Below, piece after piece: positions 27,857 through 37,732 of a DNA stretch of 64,000 nucleotides; position 1 is the stretch's first letter; every line of letters starts with the position of its first letter. The position numbers were made by a program, and so were the translations under genes. Under the pieces are notes generated by a model that had not been told where the DNA came from, did no database searches, and worked only from the letters and a program-made list of their open reading frames with translations. Origin of the DNA: CAVYGM01 sp963768025 (lineage in GTDB: Bacteria; Bacteroidota; Bacteroidia; Cytophagales; Spirosomataceae); NCBI GenBank assembly GCA_963768025.1, contig CAVYGM010000036.1, positions 1-64,000 of the forward strand. Reading direction: 5' to 3'.

Positions 27857-30800
27857 TTATCTTTTTTCGATTTCAGCCAATTTTATTTTTGCCAGACTAA
27901 CCGCCTCTGCATCTTCCGAGTTTTCGATGATGGATTGCAATGTTGCTACTGCCTGCGATTTTTCGTTCATCCCCATGTACACATCCGCCAATAGGATAAA
28001 GGAACGTACGCGCCAGAAATCTATCCCCTCAAATTGCTTGCTTAGTTCAAAAACGGTAGCCTCTGCTTCGGTATATTTTTTATCACGGTACTGAATCATG
28101 GCGATCCAATATTTCGCCTCGGCACCGTATTCATCCTTGTTGGCGGCCGCTACCTTCTTAAACTCCTCCAAGGCCTTGGTAAAATCTCCTCGATCAAAGG
28201 GTACCTTGCCCTGGTAGAGCTGGGCTTTTCCAATCCCCCCCGGCACTATATTTCCCACGTTTAATACCTCACGGGCATAATAGAGCGTGGAGTCGTAGTT
28301 TTTTAAGGCGTAGAAAGTGTCCATCAACCCAATCCAGGCGATGGTCTGCTCTTTTTTGTTTTCAGAATTCCGTAGCAATACCTTGAAATTTGAAACCGCA
28401 TTGGGATAATTACCACGGGAAATTTCCAGTTCAGCCGACTTCTGCGCTGCCGCGGCTACGTAGGCTGAACGGTTCTCCTGCACGACCATGGAATAATACC
28501 GGAGGGCTTCCTGCGCCTGACTGGTTTTATCATAGGAAGCCCCAAGAAAGTACTTGGCATCGTACTGATTCTTACTTTGGGGGTAGCTATCCAGATAATC
28601 CATGAGGGCAGTAATGGCCTGGGGATATTTCTCGGCGTAGAACAAGTTTCGGGCGTTATCGAACTCTACATCATCCAGTTTGGTGTTTCCAGGGTTGTTT
28701 TTGCGAACAATTCCCAAGATCTGGGTGAATTCCTCCGGCCGTCCCACGGCATTGTAGCTCTCCTGAATTCCCTCCAAGGCGCTAGTGGCAGCGGGTGAAG
28801 CTGGATATTCCTGAAGAATGCGCTTAAAATCATTAATCGCCTGCTCGTACACCTGAATGTTGTAGTAGGATTGGGCCCGACGGAGGAGAGCCGAAGGGAT
28901 CAGGTAACTTTTGGGTTTTTCATTAATCAACCGGGTGAAGGAGCGAACCGACACTTGAAAGGCGTCGTTTTGGAAATCAATGTCCGCAACCTGAAATAAC
29001 GCATCATCCACGTAGCGGGAACCCGGGAATTGGGAAATAAGCATTTCGAATTGACGCTTGGCCTCCATTTCCCGATTCATATATACAAAGGCCCTACCTT
29101 TTTGAAACAACGAATAATCTCGGTCCACCCGGCCATTTTGGGTAACTTTCTCGTAGGTGTTGATCGCCTCGGTGTAGTTCTTCTGGGCCAAATAGCAATC
29201 CGCCAACCGCACGTACGCATCCTCAATCATCTGGGCTTCCATGCCCTCGGTATTGTTTGTAAACTCTTTGAAGTACCCAAGGGCCTGGCTGTACTTTTTC
29301 TGGTTGTAGTAAGCATATCCCAGAGCATACAAGCTCTTCCGGCGATAGATGTCCGCTTTTGTATTTTTGGATAACTGGCTGTACATGGGTATAGCTTCGT
29401 CGTACTTTTGCTGGGCCGAGTACGCCTCCGCTTTTTGGTAGGAAGCCGCGATGAATATCGGTTCCTCAATGGGGTACTTAAGGGATTTGTTCAGGCTTTC
29501 GATGGCCTGTGGGTAACGCTCGGCGTTAAAGTCACTCACGCCCTGGTTATACGTCAGTCGTTGGTAGGTGGCGTTAATTTTAGGCGTGCGTTTTTTCAGA
29601 TTTTCAATGTAGCTGATGGCCCCTACCGTATTGCTTGCCCCCGAATAGGCCTCGGCGATTAACTGGGTGGCCTCATCCTCATTCTTAGTAGCAGGGTACT
29701 TTTTCAGGTAGTCATTCAACTCCTTAATGGCATCACTATTATTTCCCAGTTCAATCTGAACCTTGGCATGGTTGTACATTGCTTCCTGCTGCACCACGGG
29801 ATTGAAATCAAGACGGGCGGCATTATCAAAGGCCGTTAGTGCGAAGGTTGGGTTATTGACCTGCAAATAGCTAATTCCTACCAGGTAAGAGGCATATTGA
29901 GCCACGGAGTCTTTGCCAGGAGCTACGCTTTTTAACGTCTCGATCACCCCGGCGTAGTTTTCGTTTCTAAATTGAGAGTGTCCGTAGTGAAGCGCTACCG
30001 TTGGAGGTAAGGCCGCCGGCCGCATTTTTTTGTACCGCTCGTAGGCGGCAACGGCTCCTTTATAATCTCCTTTGTTGTAGTATACCTCCGCTACGTACAA
30101 GGCCACATCGTCGAGCTTATTATTTCCCCTCTGTTGGGTCAGTAACTTTTCGCCGTAGGATAGCAGTCGGTCGAAGTCATTGAGCTGGTACAGCGATGAA
30201 ACGATCCAATTGGGGGCCTCATTTTTGTAGTAAGCGTCGTTCTCAATCCTTAAAAAATCCTCGTAGGCCTCCCGGTAATTGTTTTTCTTGTAGTTGATCA
30301 CCCCGGCAAAGTAGGAGGCATCCGCGGCATTGGGGAAGGTAGCATCTTTTTTTACCTGGTTAAGGTTAGTCAGCGCCTGTTCAAACTTCTGGGTATTGTA
30401 GTAGGACATTCCCAGGCGGTACTGGCTTTCCAATTTCTTGTTGTAGTTGGTGGTAGATTCCACCGCTTTTTCCAAATAATCGATGGCCTTGTCGTATTCC
30501 CCGCCCTCGTAATAGAATTTGCCCAAATCGGCAAAGATCAGCTGGGCCTTGGGATGTTCGGCATGGTTGCGCACGAAGCGATCCACCTGTACTTCTGCCT
30601 CGGGATAGTTGAGATAAAGGCCCGTAACGGCGTAGTAATATTCGGCCGTTACAACGTTGTAATCGCTGGTGGTGAGGAGCTTATTCCGTTGTTTAAGGTA
30701 TTCATTAAACTCCTCCCTGGCGGCCACGAAGTTTGATTTTTCGAAATACTCCAACCCATTGCGAAAGTGAACTTCGGGTTCAGTATAGCCCATTGTATTT

Positions 30801-30880
30801 TGGCCGAAGGCTGTAAAATGGCCGACCCATGCAAAAAGTCCAAGGATGTAAAGGCAACGCTTAAATAACATAGAGTACAT
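27857..30880 (-). CDS. Large tetratricopeptide repeat envelope protein
   Basis: Intact, about 1005 residues. Start is ATG at 30880 or 30871 (MLFKRCLYILGLFAWVGH); the latter gives a neater signal peptide ending TAFGQ. About 20 TPRs run to the C-terminus, e.g. AEVYYNKGDYKGAVAAYERY, AYVRLADCYLAQKNYTEAIN and AKYWIAMIQYRDKKYTEAEA. Bacterial TPR solenoids of this size usually hold multi-protein outer-membrane assemblies. It heads a three-gene leftward run with the beta-barrel and HU-SPOR protein. The absence of frame breaks over 3 kb contrasts with heavily broken neighbours. Confidence 0.85.
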   Translation of the reverse strand: MYSMLFKRCLYILGLFAWVGHFTAFGQNTMGYTEPEVHFRNGLEYFEKSNFVAAREEFNEYLKQRNKLLTTSDYNVVTAEYYYAVTGLYLNYPEAEVQVDRFVRNHAEHPKAQLIFADLGKFYYEGGEYDKAIDYLEKAVESTTNYNKKLESQYRLGMSYYNTQKFEQALTNLNQVKKDATFPNAADASYFAGVINYKKNNYREAYEDFLRIENDAYYKNEAPNWIVSSLYQLNDFDRLLSYGEKLLTQQRGNNKLDDVALYVAEVYYNKGDYKGAVAAYERYKKMRPAALPPTVALHYGHSQFRNENYAGVIETLKSVAPGKDSVAQYASYLVGISYLQVNNPTFALTAFDNAARLDFNPVVQQEAMYNHAKVQIELGNNSDAIKELNDYLKKYPATKNEDEATQLIAEAYSGASNTVGAISYIENLKKRTPKINATYQRLTYNQGVSDFNAERYPQAIESLNKSLKYPIEEPIFIAASYQKAEAYSAQQKYDEAIPMYSQLSKNTKADIYRRKSLYALGYAYYNQKKYSQALGYFKEFTNNTEGMEAQMIEDAYVRLADCYLAQKNYTEAINTYEKVTQNGRVDRDYSLFQKGRAFVYMNREMEAKRQFEMLISQFPGSRYVDDALFQVADIDFQNDAFQVSVRSFTRLINEKPKSYLIPSALLRRAQSYYNIQVYEQAINDFKRILQEYPASPAATSALEGIQESYNAVGRPEEFTQILGIVRKNNPGNTKLDDVEFDNARNLFYAEKYPQAITALMDYLDSYPQSKNQYDAKYFLGASYDKTSQAQEALRYYSMVVQENRSAYVAAAAQKSAELEISRGNYPNAVSNFKVLLRNSENKKEQTIAWIGLMDTFYALKNYDSTLYYAREVLNVGNIVPGGIGKAQLYQGKVPFDRGDFTKALEEFKKVAAANKDEYGAEAKYWIAMIQYRDKKYTEAEATVFELSKQFEGIDFWRVRSFILLADVYMGMNEKSQAVATLQSIIENSEDAEAVSLAKIKLAEIEKR

Positions 30881-31053
30881 GTTGGTGAAAATTGTAAGAA
30901 CGGACCAAAATTAGAAGTTGTCGAGTAGTATTCAAACGGTCAGACGCCTGACAAAGCTGGATATTTAACGTATACAACGTTTTGCAAGGTAAATCCGTAT
31001 GATCCTAAGGGGTGTTTCCTCCTTGAAAAGAAGAAATTTTGAGTGGTCAATTT

Positions 31054-31308
31054 TTAAAACAACAAGCCATTCCGTTCCATGCTACCTACCAGGTCGGCGT
31101 GCATGATTTTGAATCGCTCGCTAATGGATTGCATGAACACTTCATCAAGCAGCGCATCTATTTCCTCTACGGTAGCAATGTCGGTTTCGTCCACTTTATA
31201 AATCTGTTCGTACATTCCGCCCGCTTCAATCTTTATGATATATTTACCATTCCACTTGTAGAGGCCAATTTTAAAATTGGGATTTCGAATATCTTTAATG
31301 TAGTGCAT
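31054..31308 (-). CDS. Small conserved-looking hypothetical protein
   Basis: 84 residues, intact, ATG at 31308. MHYIKDIRNPNFKIGLYKWN and GKYIIKIEAGGMYEQIYKVD, then ETDIATVEEIDALLDEVFMQ: a beta-rich start and a helical end with balanced composition, so it looks like a real small protein. I do not recognise the family. It is divergent from the TPR lipoprotein gene with only 16 bases between the two starts, and upstream of the giant TPR gene on the same strand. Confidence 0.6.
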   Translation of the reverse strand: MHYIKDIRNPNFKIGLYKWNGKYIIKIEAGGMYEQIYKVDETDIATVEEIDALLDEVFMQSISERFKIMHADLVGSMERNGLLF

Positions 31309-31324
31309 TTTATAGTACCTGATT

Positions 31325-32355
31325 ATGAATCAATTAATTTCTGCAATCCTTTTCTGTTTCGTCATTATCCTACCTTCCGGCTGCCAGTCGGTGGAAAAAA
31401 AGATGCAGAACTGTTTTTTTTGAAAGGCAATGTACAATTAACCAGCAAGAATTACGAAGAAGCCTTACGCTATTATGAGGAATCGCTGCTCAAAAACCCC
31501 GATTTTGCGGATGCTTATCTTAATAAAGGCCTTACCTTATTGAAGCTCGGCAAGACCGATCTGGCGCTTGACGCCCTCACTCAGGCAATTGAAAAAGACG
31601 AGGAGCTTTACCCGGCCTACCTGGCGCGGGCCGAAGTAGCCACCCGGTTGGGGCAATGGGAGGTTGCGGAATTGGATTTACGACAAATTGCCACCTTGTA
31701 CGCGGATTCCTCCGAATACTACCTTATCAAAGGCAACTTGATGGTAGGGAAGAATGATTATTCCGCGTCTATTTTCAATTTTGACAAAGCCATTACCCTA
31801 GCTCCCACCAATGTAGAAGCGTGGGTAAATCGTGGAGCCATCTATTTTGAACAAGGAAACCTCAATCTGGCCAGGCAGGATTTTCAAAAAGCACTGGAAC
31901 TGAATCCGAACCAGCTGGAGGCTCTAAATAATTTGGGCCTCATAGAATCCCGTAATCAGAATTGGAAGCAGGCGCTTGGCTATTTTGATCGGGCACTGGC
32001 ACTTAATTCAGTCTCACCCCTTACCCTTAACAACAAAGGCTTCGTGCTTCTGCAAACCGGCGAATCGGAGGAAGGTTTTAGGTTGATAAACCGGTCGTTG
32101 GAAAATAAACCCGACAATGGGTACGCTTTGCGAAACTTAGGGGTGTACTATACTAAGAAACGGGAGCTACCCAAGGCGTTGGCTACCTTCAAAAAAGCCT
32201 TGGACCTGGAACAACCCGTAGAATCCCTGTACGGGTATGCCGGCCAAGCCTACTACGAAAGTGGCGATCTTGGGGAAGCCTGCAGGTTATGGAAAACAGG
32301 AATCGTATTAAAGGATAGTTTGGCCACTGCCTGGGCTGCTACGAAGTGCAAGTGA
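31325..32355 (+). CDS. Tetratricopeptide repeat lipoprotein (frameshifted)
   Basis: About 343 residues. The ATG at 31325 opens MNQLISAILFCFVIILPSGC, a lipoprotein signal whose lipobox LPSGC puts the lipid on Cys20. The A7 run near 31396 appears to be one base short; with eight A the frame continues into SVEKKDAELFFLKGNVQLTS and about eight TPRs (AYLNKGLTLLKLGKTDLALD, AWVNRGAIYFEQGNLNLARQ). Ends WAATKCK. Its stop abuts the convergent menD stop with no gap. Role is probably outer-membrane scaffold; partner unknown. Confidence 0.82.
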
Positions 32356-34078
32356 TCAGGTACTCTCCCGCACGAAGGCCTTCACTTCCTTGAATAATTT
32401 CACACTCTCAACGGAATCTGTATTTATCTCCAACAAGGCAGTACTGGGGGCGACGACAAATTCATTCCAGCTCGACTGTAGGCCCGATAAGGTGTCTACT
32501 TGATAGTAGGTGATGTTAGAATCTTCGGCTGTACGCTTGGCTGTAAAGGAGTGCCGAGTTTCAAAATACCTTTCCAACTCGGGCTGAGCGGCGGATCCAT
32601 CCAACATGCGAAAAATAGTCCCCCCGGCATTGTTTAACAGTATTATTTTGAGATTTTGGGGAAACGCATCCACTAAAAGTCCATTCCGGTCGTAAAAGAA
32701 GGCGACATCTCCTACCAGCAGGTACACCAGCTCCCTAGTGACCATAGCTGCACCGATAGCAGTACTCACGCAGCCATCAATTCCGCTGGTACCTCGATTG
32801 CAAAAAATCTTAACAAATTGGTTATCAATGCCCAACAGATTAACATGCCGCACCGGCATGCTGTTCGCAAGGTGTAGTTGTGCGGCTTGGGTGATGTTCT
32901 TTACCACAAACTCTACTGCCGATAGATCTGTTAACGACGTTAGATTTGCAAGGAAATCCCTCAAATTACGTCGAGTTCTCCTTTCCTGGGCCATCCAGCT
33001 GCCCAGGTACTCTTCATCAGGGCCTTCGTCGTCATTTTGAACAAATCGCTGGTAATCCAAATCTTCAAATAGCTTGGAAAAGAAGTACTCAGGCTGAACG
33101 GGTATGTGGGTCGTGAGGGTTTGAAAAGTATCGATCACTTTTGGATCTACCGATATATGCCAATGGCGCTGTGGTGGGTTCTTGCGAAGAAACTGTTTGA
33201 ATTGTTTCGAAATAAAGGATTGGCCCGTTGTGATCAGGAGATCAGGTTGAAGCTCCGGTAAGGAAAAGTCACCCAAGAATAAATCCTGTTTCGTGATTTT
33301 GGTATCAAAGGTCGGCAGATTACTGATCACATCCCCTAGCACGGGTACCTGAAATTCCTCGGCAATTCTTTTGATACTTGCTCCCATTTCGAGCCCTGCC
33401 GTATGCTGGCCCACCGCAATCAGGATCCGTTCGGAGCTCTCCCACTCATCTTGTAGCTGATGCCAGGCGGTCGTAGGGAGGTGGCGTTCGGATTCGGTGC
33501 GAAAAATTGTCCTGATTTCTCTGGATGGAATTACTTTCTCATCCGAGGTCGGGATAAAATGGCTCCCTGATTGGAATGTTTAGGTGAACAGGGCCACAAG
33601 GTACCTCTTTCAGCAACAGAAGTGCTTCATTGACCGTCCGATTGATGAACCATACAGGATCAGGGTTGCTATAATCCGGGGGTAGGTTAAAGGCAGCTTT
33701 AACGTGTTTGCCATAAATCCCTTCCTGATAAATCGTTTGTCCGTCGTTCTGATGAATCCACTCGGGAGGTCGATCGGCTGTCAGGACGAGCAATGGGATT
33801 TGTTGAAAAAAAGCTTCCGCTACCGCGGGGGCAAAGTTGTAAGCCGCCGAGCCGGAAGTACACACCAGCGCCACGGGCATTTGCAGCTGCTGCGCCATAC
33901 CTAAGGCAATAAACCCGGCGGCCCGCTCGTCCATCACCACCGTGCAGGCAATGGCAGGATTTCGGGCAAAAGCCAACGTGATGGCAGCGCTACGGGAGCC
34001 TGGCGACAGGACAGCCCTGGTGATGCCGTGGAAATTACATAGATGGACCAGGTCGGTGATGGGTTGTAATAGGGCCAT
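32356..34078 (-). CDS. menD: Menaquinone synthesis MenD, SEPHCHC synthase (frameshifted)
   Basis: Thiamine-diphosphate enzyme joining 2-oxoglutarate to isochorismate, about 575 residues. N-terminal part from 34078: LSPGSRSAAITLAFARNP and MDERAAGFIALGMAQQ with the catalytic Glu region. After an extra G near 33554 the frame continues to the end. The ThDP motif is LVGDVAFFYDRNGLLVDAFP, and VNLLGIDNQFVKIFCNRGTS lies just before. It indicates menaquinone-based respiration. Downstream of the rpoD terminator; overlapping stops with the TPR lipoprotein gene. Confidence 0.93.
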
Positions 34079-34092
34079 GGAGAAATCATAAA

Positions 34093-34118
34093 AAAAGCCT
34101 CCTTTGACGGAGGCTTTT
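34093..34118 (-). terminator. Terminator of rpoD
   Basis: AAAAGCCTCC (34093-34102) pairs with GGAGGCTTTT (34109-34118) around TTTGAC, with a run of A (T on the minus strand) after it, 20 bases past the rpoD stop. Confidence 0.85.
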
Positions 34119-34137
34119 CATTGTAACTATGGGTTAA

Positions 34138-35002
34138 TCAACCTAGGTAGGTTTTCAAGGCTTTGCTACGAGAGGCGTGACGTAACCGACGGATCGCTTT
34201 TTCTTTGATCTGACGAACACGTTCACGGGTCAGGTTAAACTTCTCTCCGATTTCTTCCAGGGTCATCGCGTGTTCACCATTCAAACCGAAGTACAAGGCA
34301 ATCACATCGGCTTCGCGTTGGGTAAGCGTACAAAGGGCGCGCTGAACTTCCTTGCGAAGTGATTCATTAACAAGACCGGAGTCAGGCTTATCTTCCAGAT
34401 CGTTTTCCAGCACATCCAGCAGGCTGTTTTCTTCACCCTGAACGAAAGGAGCATCCATGGAGACGTGACGACCCGAAATTTTCATCGTATCAACTACCTC
34501 TGAGGAGGATATTTCCAACACTTCGGCCAATTCTTCGGGCGATGGTTCCCGCTCGAAGCGCTGTTCCAGTTCCGAGAACGTTTTCGAAATTTTATTTAAC
34601 GATCCAACCCGGTTCAAGGGCAGACGTACGATCCGTGATTGTTCGGCCAATGCCTGAAGAATAGATTGACGGATCCACCAAACAGCGTACGAAATAAATT
34701 TAAATCCACGTGTTTCATCAAAACGTTGAGCAGCTTTTATCAATCCCAGATTCCCCTCGTTAATCAAATCACCCAGCGACAATCCCTGATTCTGATATTG
34801 TTTGGCAACCGACACAACAAACCGTAAGGTTTGCTTTTGTCAGTCGTTCCAGCGCAAGCTGATCACCATCTCTGATTTTCTGAGCCAACGTAACTTCTTC
34901 GTCAGGAGTTAGCAAATCAACCTTACCAATTTCCTGTAAATATTTGTCCAGGGACTGGCTTTCCCGGTTGGTTATCTGTTTGCTGATTTTTAGCTGTCTC
35001 AT
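34138..35002 (-). CDS. rpoD: RNA polymerase primary sigma factor (frameshifted)
   Basis: Housekeeping sigma-70 factor of about 287 residues, lacking region 1.1 as in Bacteroidetes. Region 1.2: SLDKYLQEIGKVDLLTPDEE. After an inserted base near 34830, region 2: SLGDLINEGNLGLIKAAQRF and GFKFISYAVWWIRQSI. Region 3: GRHVSMDAPFVQGEENS. Region 4 HTH: MTLEEIGEKFNLTRERVRQI. It would read the TTG-N20-TAnnTTTG promoters seen here. 75 bases after pnp, with its own terminator. Confidence 0.95.
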
Positions 35003-35077
35003 CTATTTGTGTTTAATGTACTTTAGTGTTATAACGCTATACGAAACAAAATCATTTCATATTAGAAAAATAATAGA

Positions 35078-37213
35078 TTATGCATTCTTATTTTCCGGCT
35101 TCGGCAGCAATACTTTACGCGACAACCGATACTTACCGGTCTTTTTATCAACGTCAACCAGCTTTACTTTGATTTCCTCACCTACTTCCAGGACCCCGTC
35201 CATGTTTTCGAGTCGCTCCCATTTAATCTCAGAAATGTGCAATAATCCATCTTTACCAGGCATGAATTCAACGAACGCACCGAATGGCATAATCGTTTTG
35301 ACTTTGCCGGTATACTCCTCCCCGATTTCGGGTACCATCACGATACCTTTGATGCGGTTTACGGCCTTGTCCATTGCTTCTTTGTTGGTCGAGAAAATAC
35401 TCACAAACCCGGCATTGTCCTTCTCCTCAATAGATACCGTAGCACCGGATTCTTTCTGGATATCCTGAACCACTTTACCACCGGGTCCGATGACGGCTCC
35501 AATCATTTCGCGTTCGATCTTGATCACCACCGCCCGTGGGGTATGAGGCTTCAAGTCGGGACGAGGGGCTCAATCGCCTTTCTTCATCTCGTTCAGGATG
35601 TGCAAACGACCGGCTTTTGCCTGCGTTAGCGCCTCCGTCAGTACCTCGTACGACAATCCATCTACTTTGATGTCCATCTGACAGGCGGTGATTCCCTTGT
35701 CCGTACCAGTGACCTTGAAGTCCATGTCGCCCAGGTGATCTTCATCACCGAGGATATCAGAAAGTACCGCGTATTGTCCGGTTTCGGCGTCGGAGATCAA
35801 CCCCATGGCAATACCAGATACGGCGCCTTTACTGGAAACCGGCGTCCATCAGGGCCAGCGACCCGGCACAAACGGTTGCCATAGACGACGAACCATTTGA
35901 TTCCAGAATATCGGATACGATACGAATCGTGTACGGATTTTCGATTCAGCCGGTAATACTTTTTTCAGCGCCCGTAAGGCCAGGTTACCGTGGCCTACTT
36001 CGCGACGTCCAGGACCCCGGTTGGGTTTTACTTCCCCGGTTGAAAAACCAGGGAAAGTTATAGTGCAGCATAAATTTGCTGTAGCCATAGTACATGGCGG
36101 TATCCACAATCTGCTCGTCCATCTTGGTTCCCAGCGTAACGGTGGTCAGCGACTGGGTTTCACCGCGGGTGAACAGAGCTGAACCGTGTGCACCTGGCAA
36201 GAAGTCAACTTCGCTGGCAATCGGACGAATCTGATCCAGTTGACGGCCATCCAGACGTTTGCGCTCGTCGAGTACCAAACGGCGGGAAGCTTCCCATTCC
36301 AGATCGTGGAAGTAAGGCTTGAAGAGCCCCATATCTAAGACCTCGTCTTCTCCAATCGTCGCTAGAAACTCATGCCGAACCGCCTTGAAGCCTTCCTTCC
36401 GAACCTGCTTGTTCGGCTGAGCCCTGCTGAGCCACTGCGTATACTTTCGTAACAGAAGCACGTACCCGTGCTCCAAGTTCTGGATCGCTCGGATCGCCCT
36501 GGTAGGAACGTTTTTCGGTTTTGCCGACGGCCGCTTCCAGTTCCTTTAAGACCTGGCATTGGTCTTTGATCACCTCATGGGCCACTTTCAGTGCTTCAAT
36601 CAGTTCGTCTTCCTGAGCTTCGTTGAGTTCACCTTCCACCATAGTAATATCTTTCTCGGTAGCACCCACGATCAGATTCGAGCGTTGCCCGCTGCCAGTT
36701 CGCTGGTTTTAGGGTTGACCACGTATTTTCCATCAATTTTGGCTACGCGCACTTCCGAAGCCGGTCCCTGATAGGGAATATCCGACACGATCAGGGCCGC
36801 TGACGCTGCCAAGCAGGCTAGGGCATCGGGTAGTACTTCGGCATCTGCCGAAATGAGGCGAAATGTATTACTTGGGTATCCGCGTGGTAATCGTCCGGAA
36901 ATAGGGGCCGCAAGGCCCGGTCTACGATCCGACATACCAGTACTTCATGATCGGAAAGTCGACCTTCGCGGCGCATGAAACTACCAGGAATCCGACCCGC
37001 TGATGCAAATTTCTCTTGATAATCAACCGATAAGGGCAGAAAATCAACCCCCGGCTTGATTTCTTTATTAGCCACGACCGTAGCAAGCAGCATGGTATTA
37101 CCCATGCGAACGACTACTGAGCCGTCGGCTTGTTTTGCTAATTTACCTGTTTCAATTGTGATAGTTCTGCTATCGGGAAGAGTGATTGTCTTGGTTACGA
37201 CATTAAATAGCAT
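35078..37213 (-). CDS. pnp: Polyribonucleotide nucleotidyltransferase (heavily frameshifted)
   Basis: Phosphorolytic 3'-5' exoribonuclease PNPase, about 710 residues. First RNase PH domain: VVVRMGNTMLLATVVANKEI and GRIPGSFMRREGRLSDHEVL; the helical domain carries QDELIEALKVAHEVIKDQ-like sequence. The second PH domain has RRLVLDERKRLDGRQLDQIR and GSALFTRGETQSLTTVTLG. KH domain: REMIGAVIGPGGKVVQDIQ. S1 domain: GKVKTIMPFGAFVEFMPGKD and LLHISEIKWERL. At least six frame changes (near 36850, 36670, 36450, 36000, 35830, 35560) in 2.1 kb are almost certainly consensus errors. Downstream of rpsO as in many bacteria. Confidence 0.93.
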
Positions 37214-37390
37214 AAATTGTTGGATTGTTGAATGAATGACCGCTTTATTGAACCGCTTGGATATTCTTGGACTGTATCAAGAATGAAAAGATAATTGTAT
37301 GGGTATTATATCCGTTTTTCTCAGAAATTGTTCAGAATTCAGGCAGAGTTTGAAAATTAGGAAAGAAGAGTAGAATTTGATAACATAATT

Positions 37391-37420
37391 CGGGGAATTT
37401 ACCAGATGGCAAATTCCCCG
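37391..37420. other. Stem-loop between rpsO and pnp
   Basis: CGGGGAATTT (37391-37400) pairs perfectly with AAATTCCCCG (37411-37420), 10-base loop, 11 bases past the rpsO stop. There is no strong T run, so it may be an attenuator or RNA-processing site rather than a terminator. In E. coli the same gap holds a terminator and an RNase III site. The remainder of the rpsO-pnp gap (37214-37390) shows no other structure. Confidence 0.5.
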
Positions 37421-37430
37421 TTGAAGTAGC

Positions 37431-37706
37431 TTACTTTCTAAGGTTCAGCTCGGCAATGATAGCCCGGTATCGGTTGATGTCCTTTCTGTAAAGGTAATCC
37501 AGCAACCTTCTCCGCTTTCCTACCATTTTGAGTAGTCCCAGTCGTGTATCGTTGTCCTTCTTGTGCTTTTTCAGGTGCTCAGTCAGGTAATTGATGCGAT
37601 ACGTGAAAAGTGAAATTTGTGATTCAGCCGAGCCCGTGTCGTCTGATGATTTTTTAAATCCCTGGTTTTCGAAGATCTCTTTCTTCTTGTCCGTGGTTAA
37701 ATACAT
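37431..37706 (-). CDS. rpsO: 30S ribosomal protein S15
   Basis: Intact, 91 residues, slightly longer than the E. coli 89. MYLTTDKKKEIFENQGFKKS, GSAESQISLFTYRINYLTEH and KRRRLLDYLYRKDINRYR are the conserved helices that bind helix 22 of 16S rRNA. 26 bases downstream of lptF and 217 upstream of pnp, the common bacterial rpsO-pnp order. Confidence 0.98.
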   Translation of the reverse strand: MYLTTDKKKEIFENQGFKKSSDDTGSAESQISLFTYRINYLTEHLKKHKKDNDTRLGLLKMVGKRRRLLDYLYRKDINRYRAIIAELNLRK

Positions 37707-37732
37707 GATTGTAACAACAGATTAAATTAAAA

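Noticed and set aside
30967..30981. Small AACGT/ACGTT hairpin upstream of the giant TPR gene
   Set aside because: Five-base arms are expected by chance in a gap of this size.
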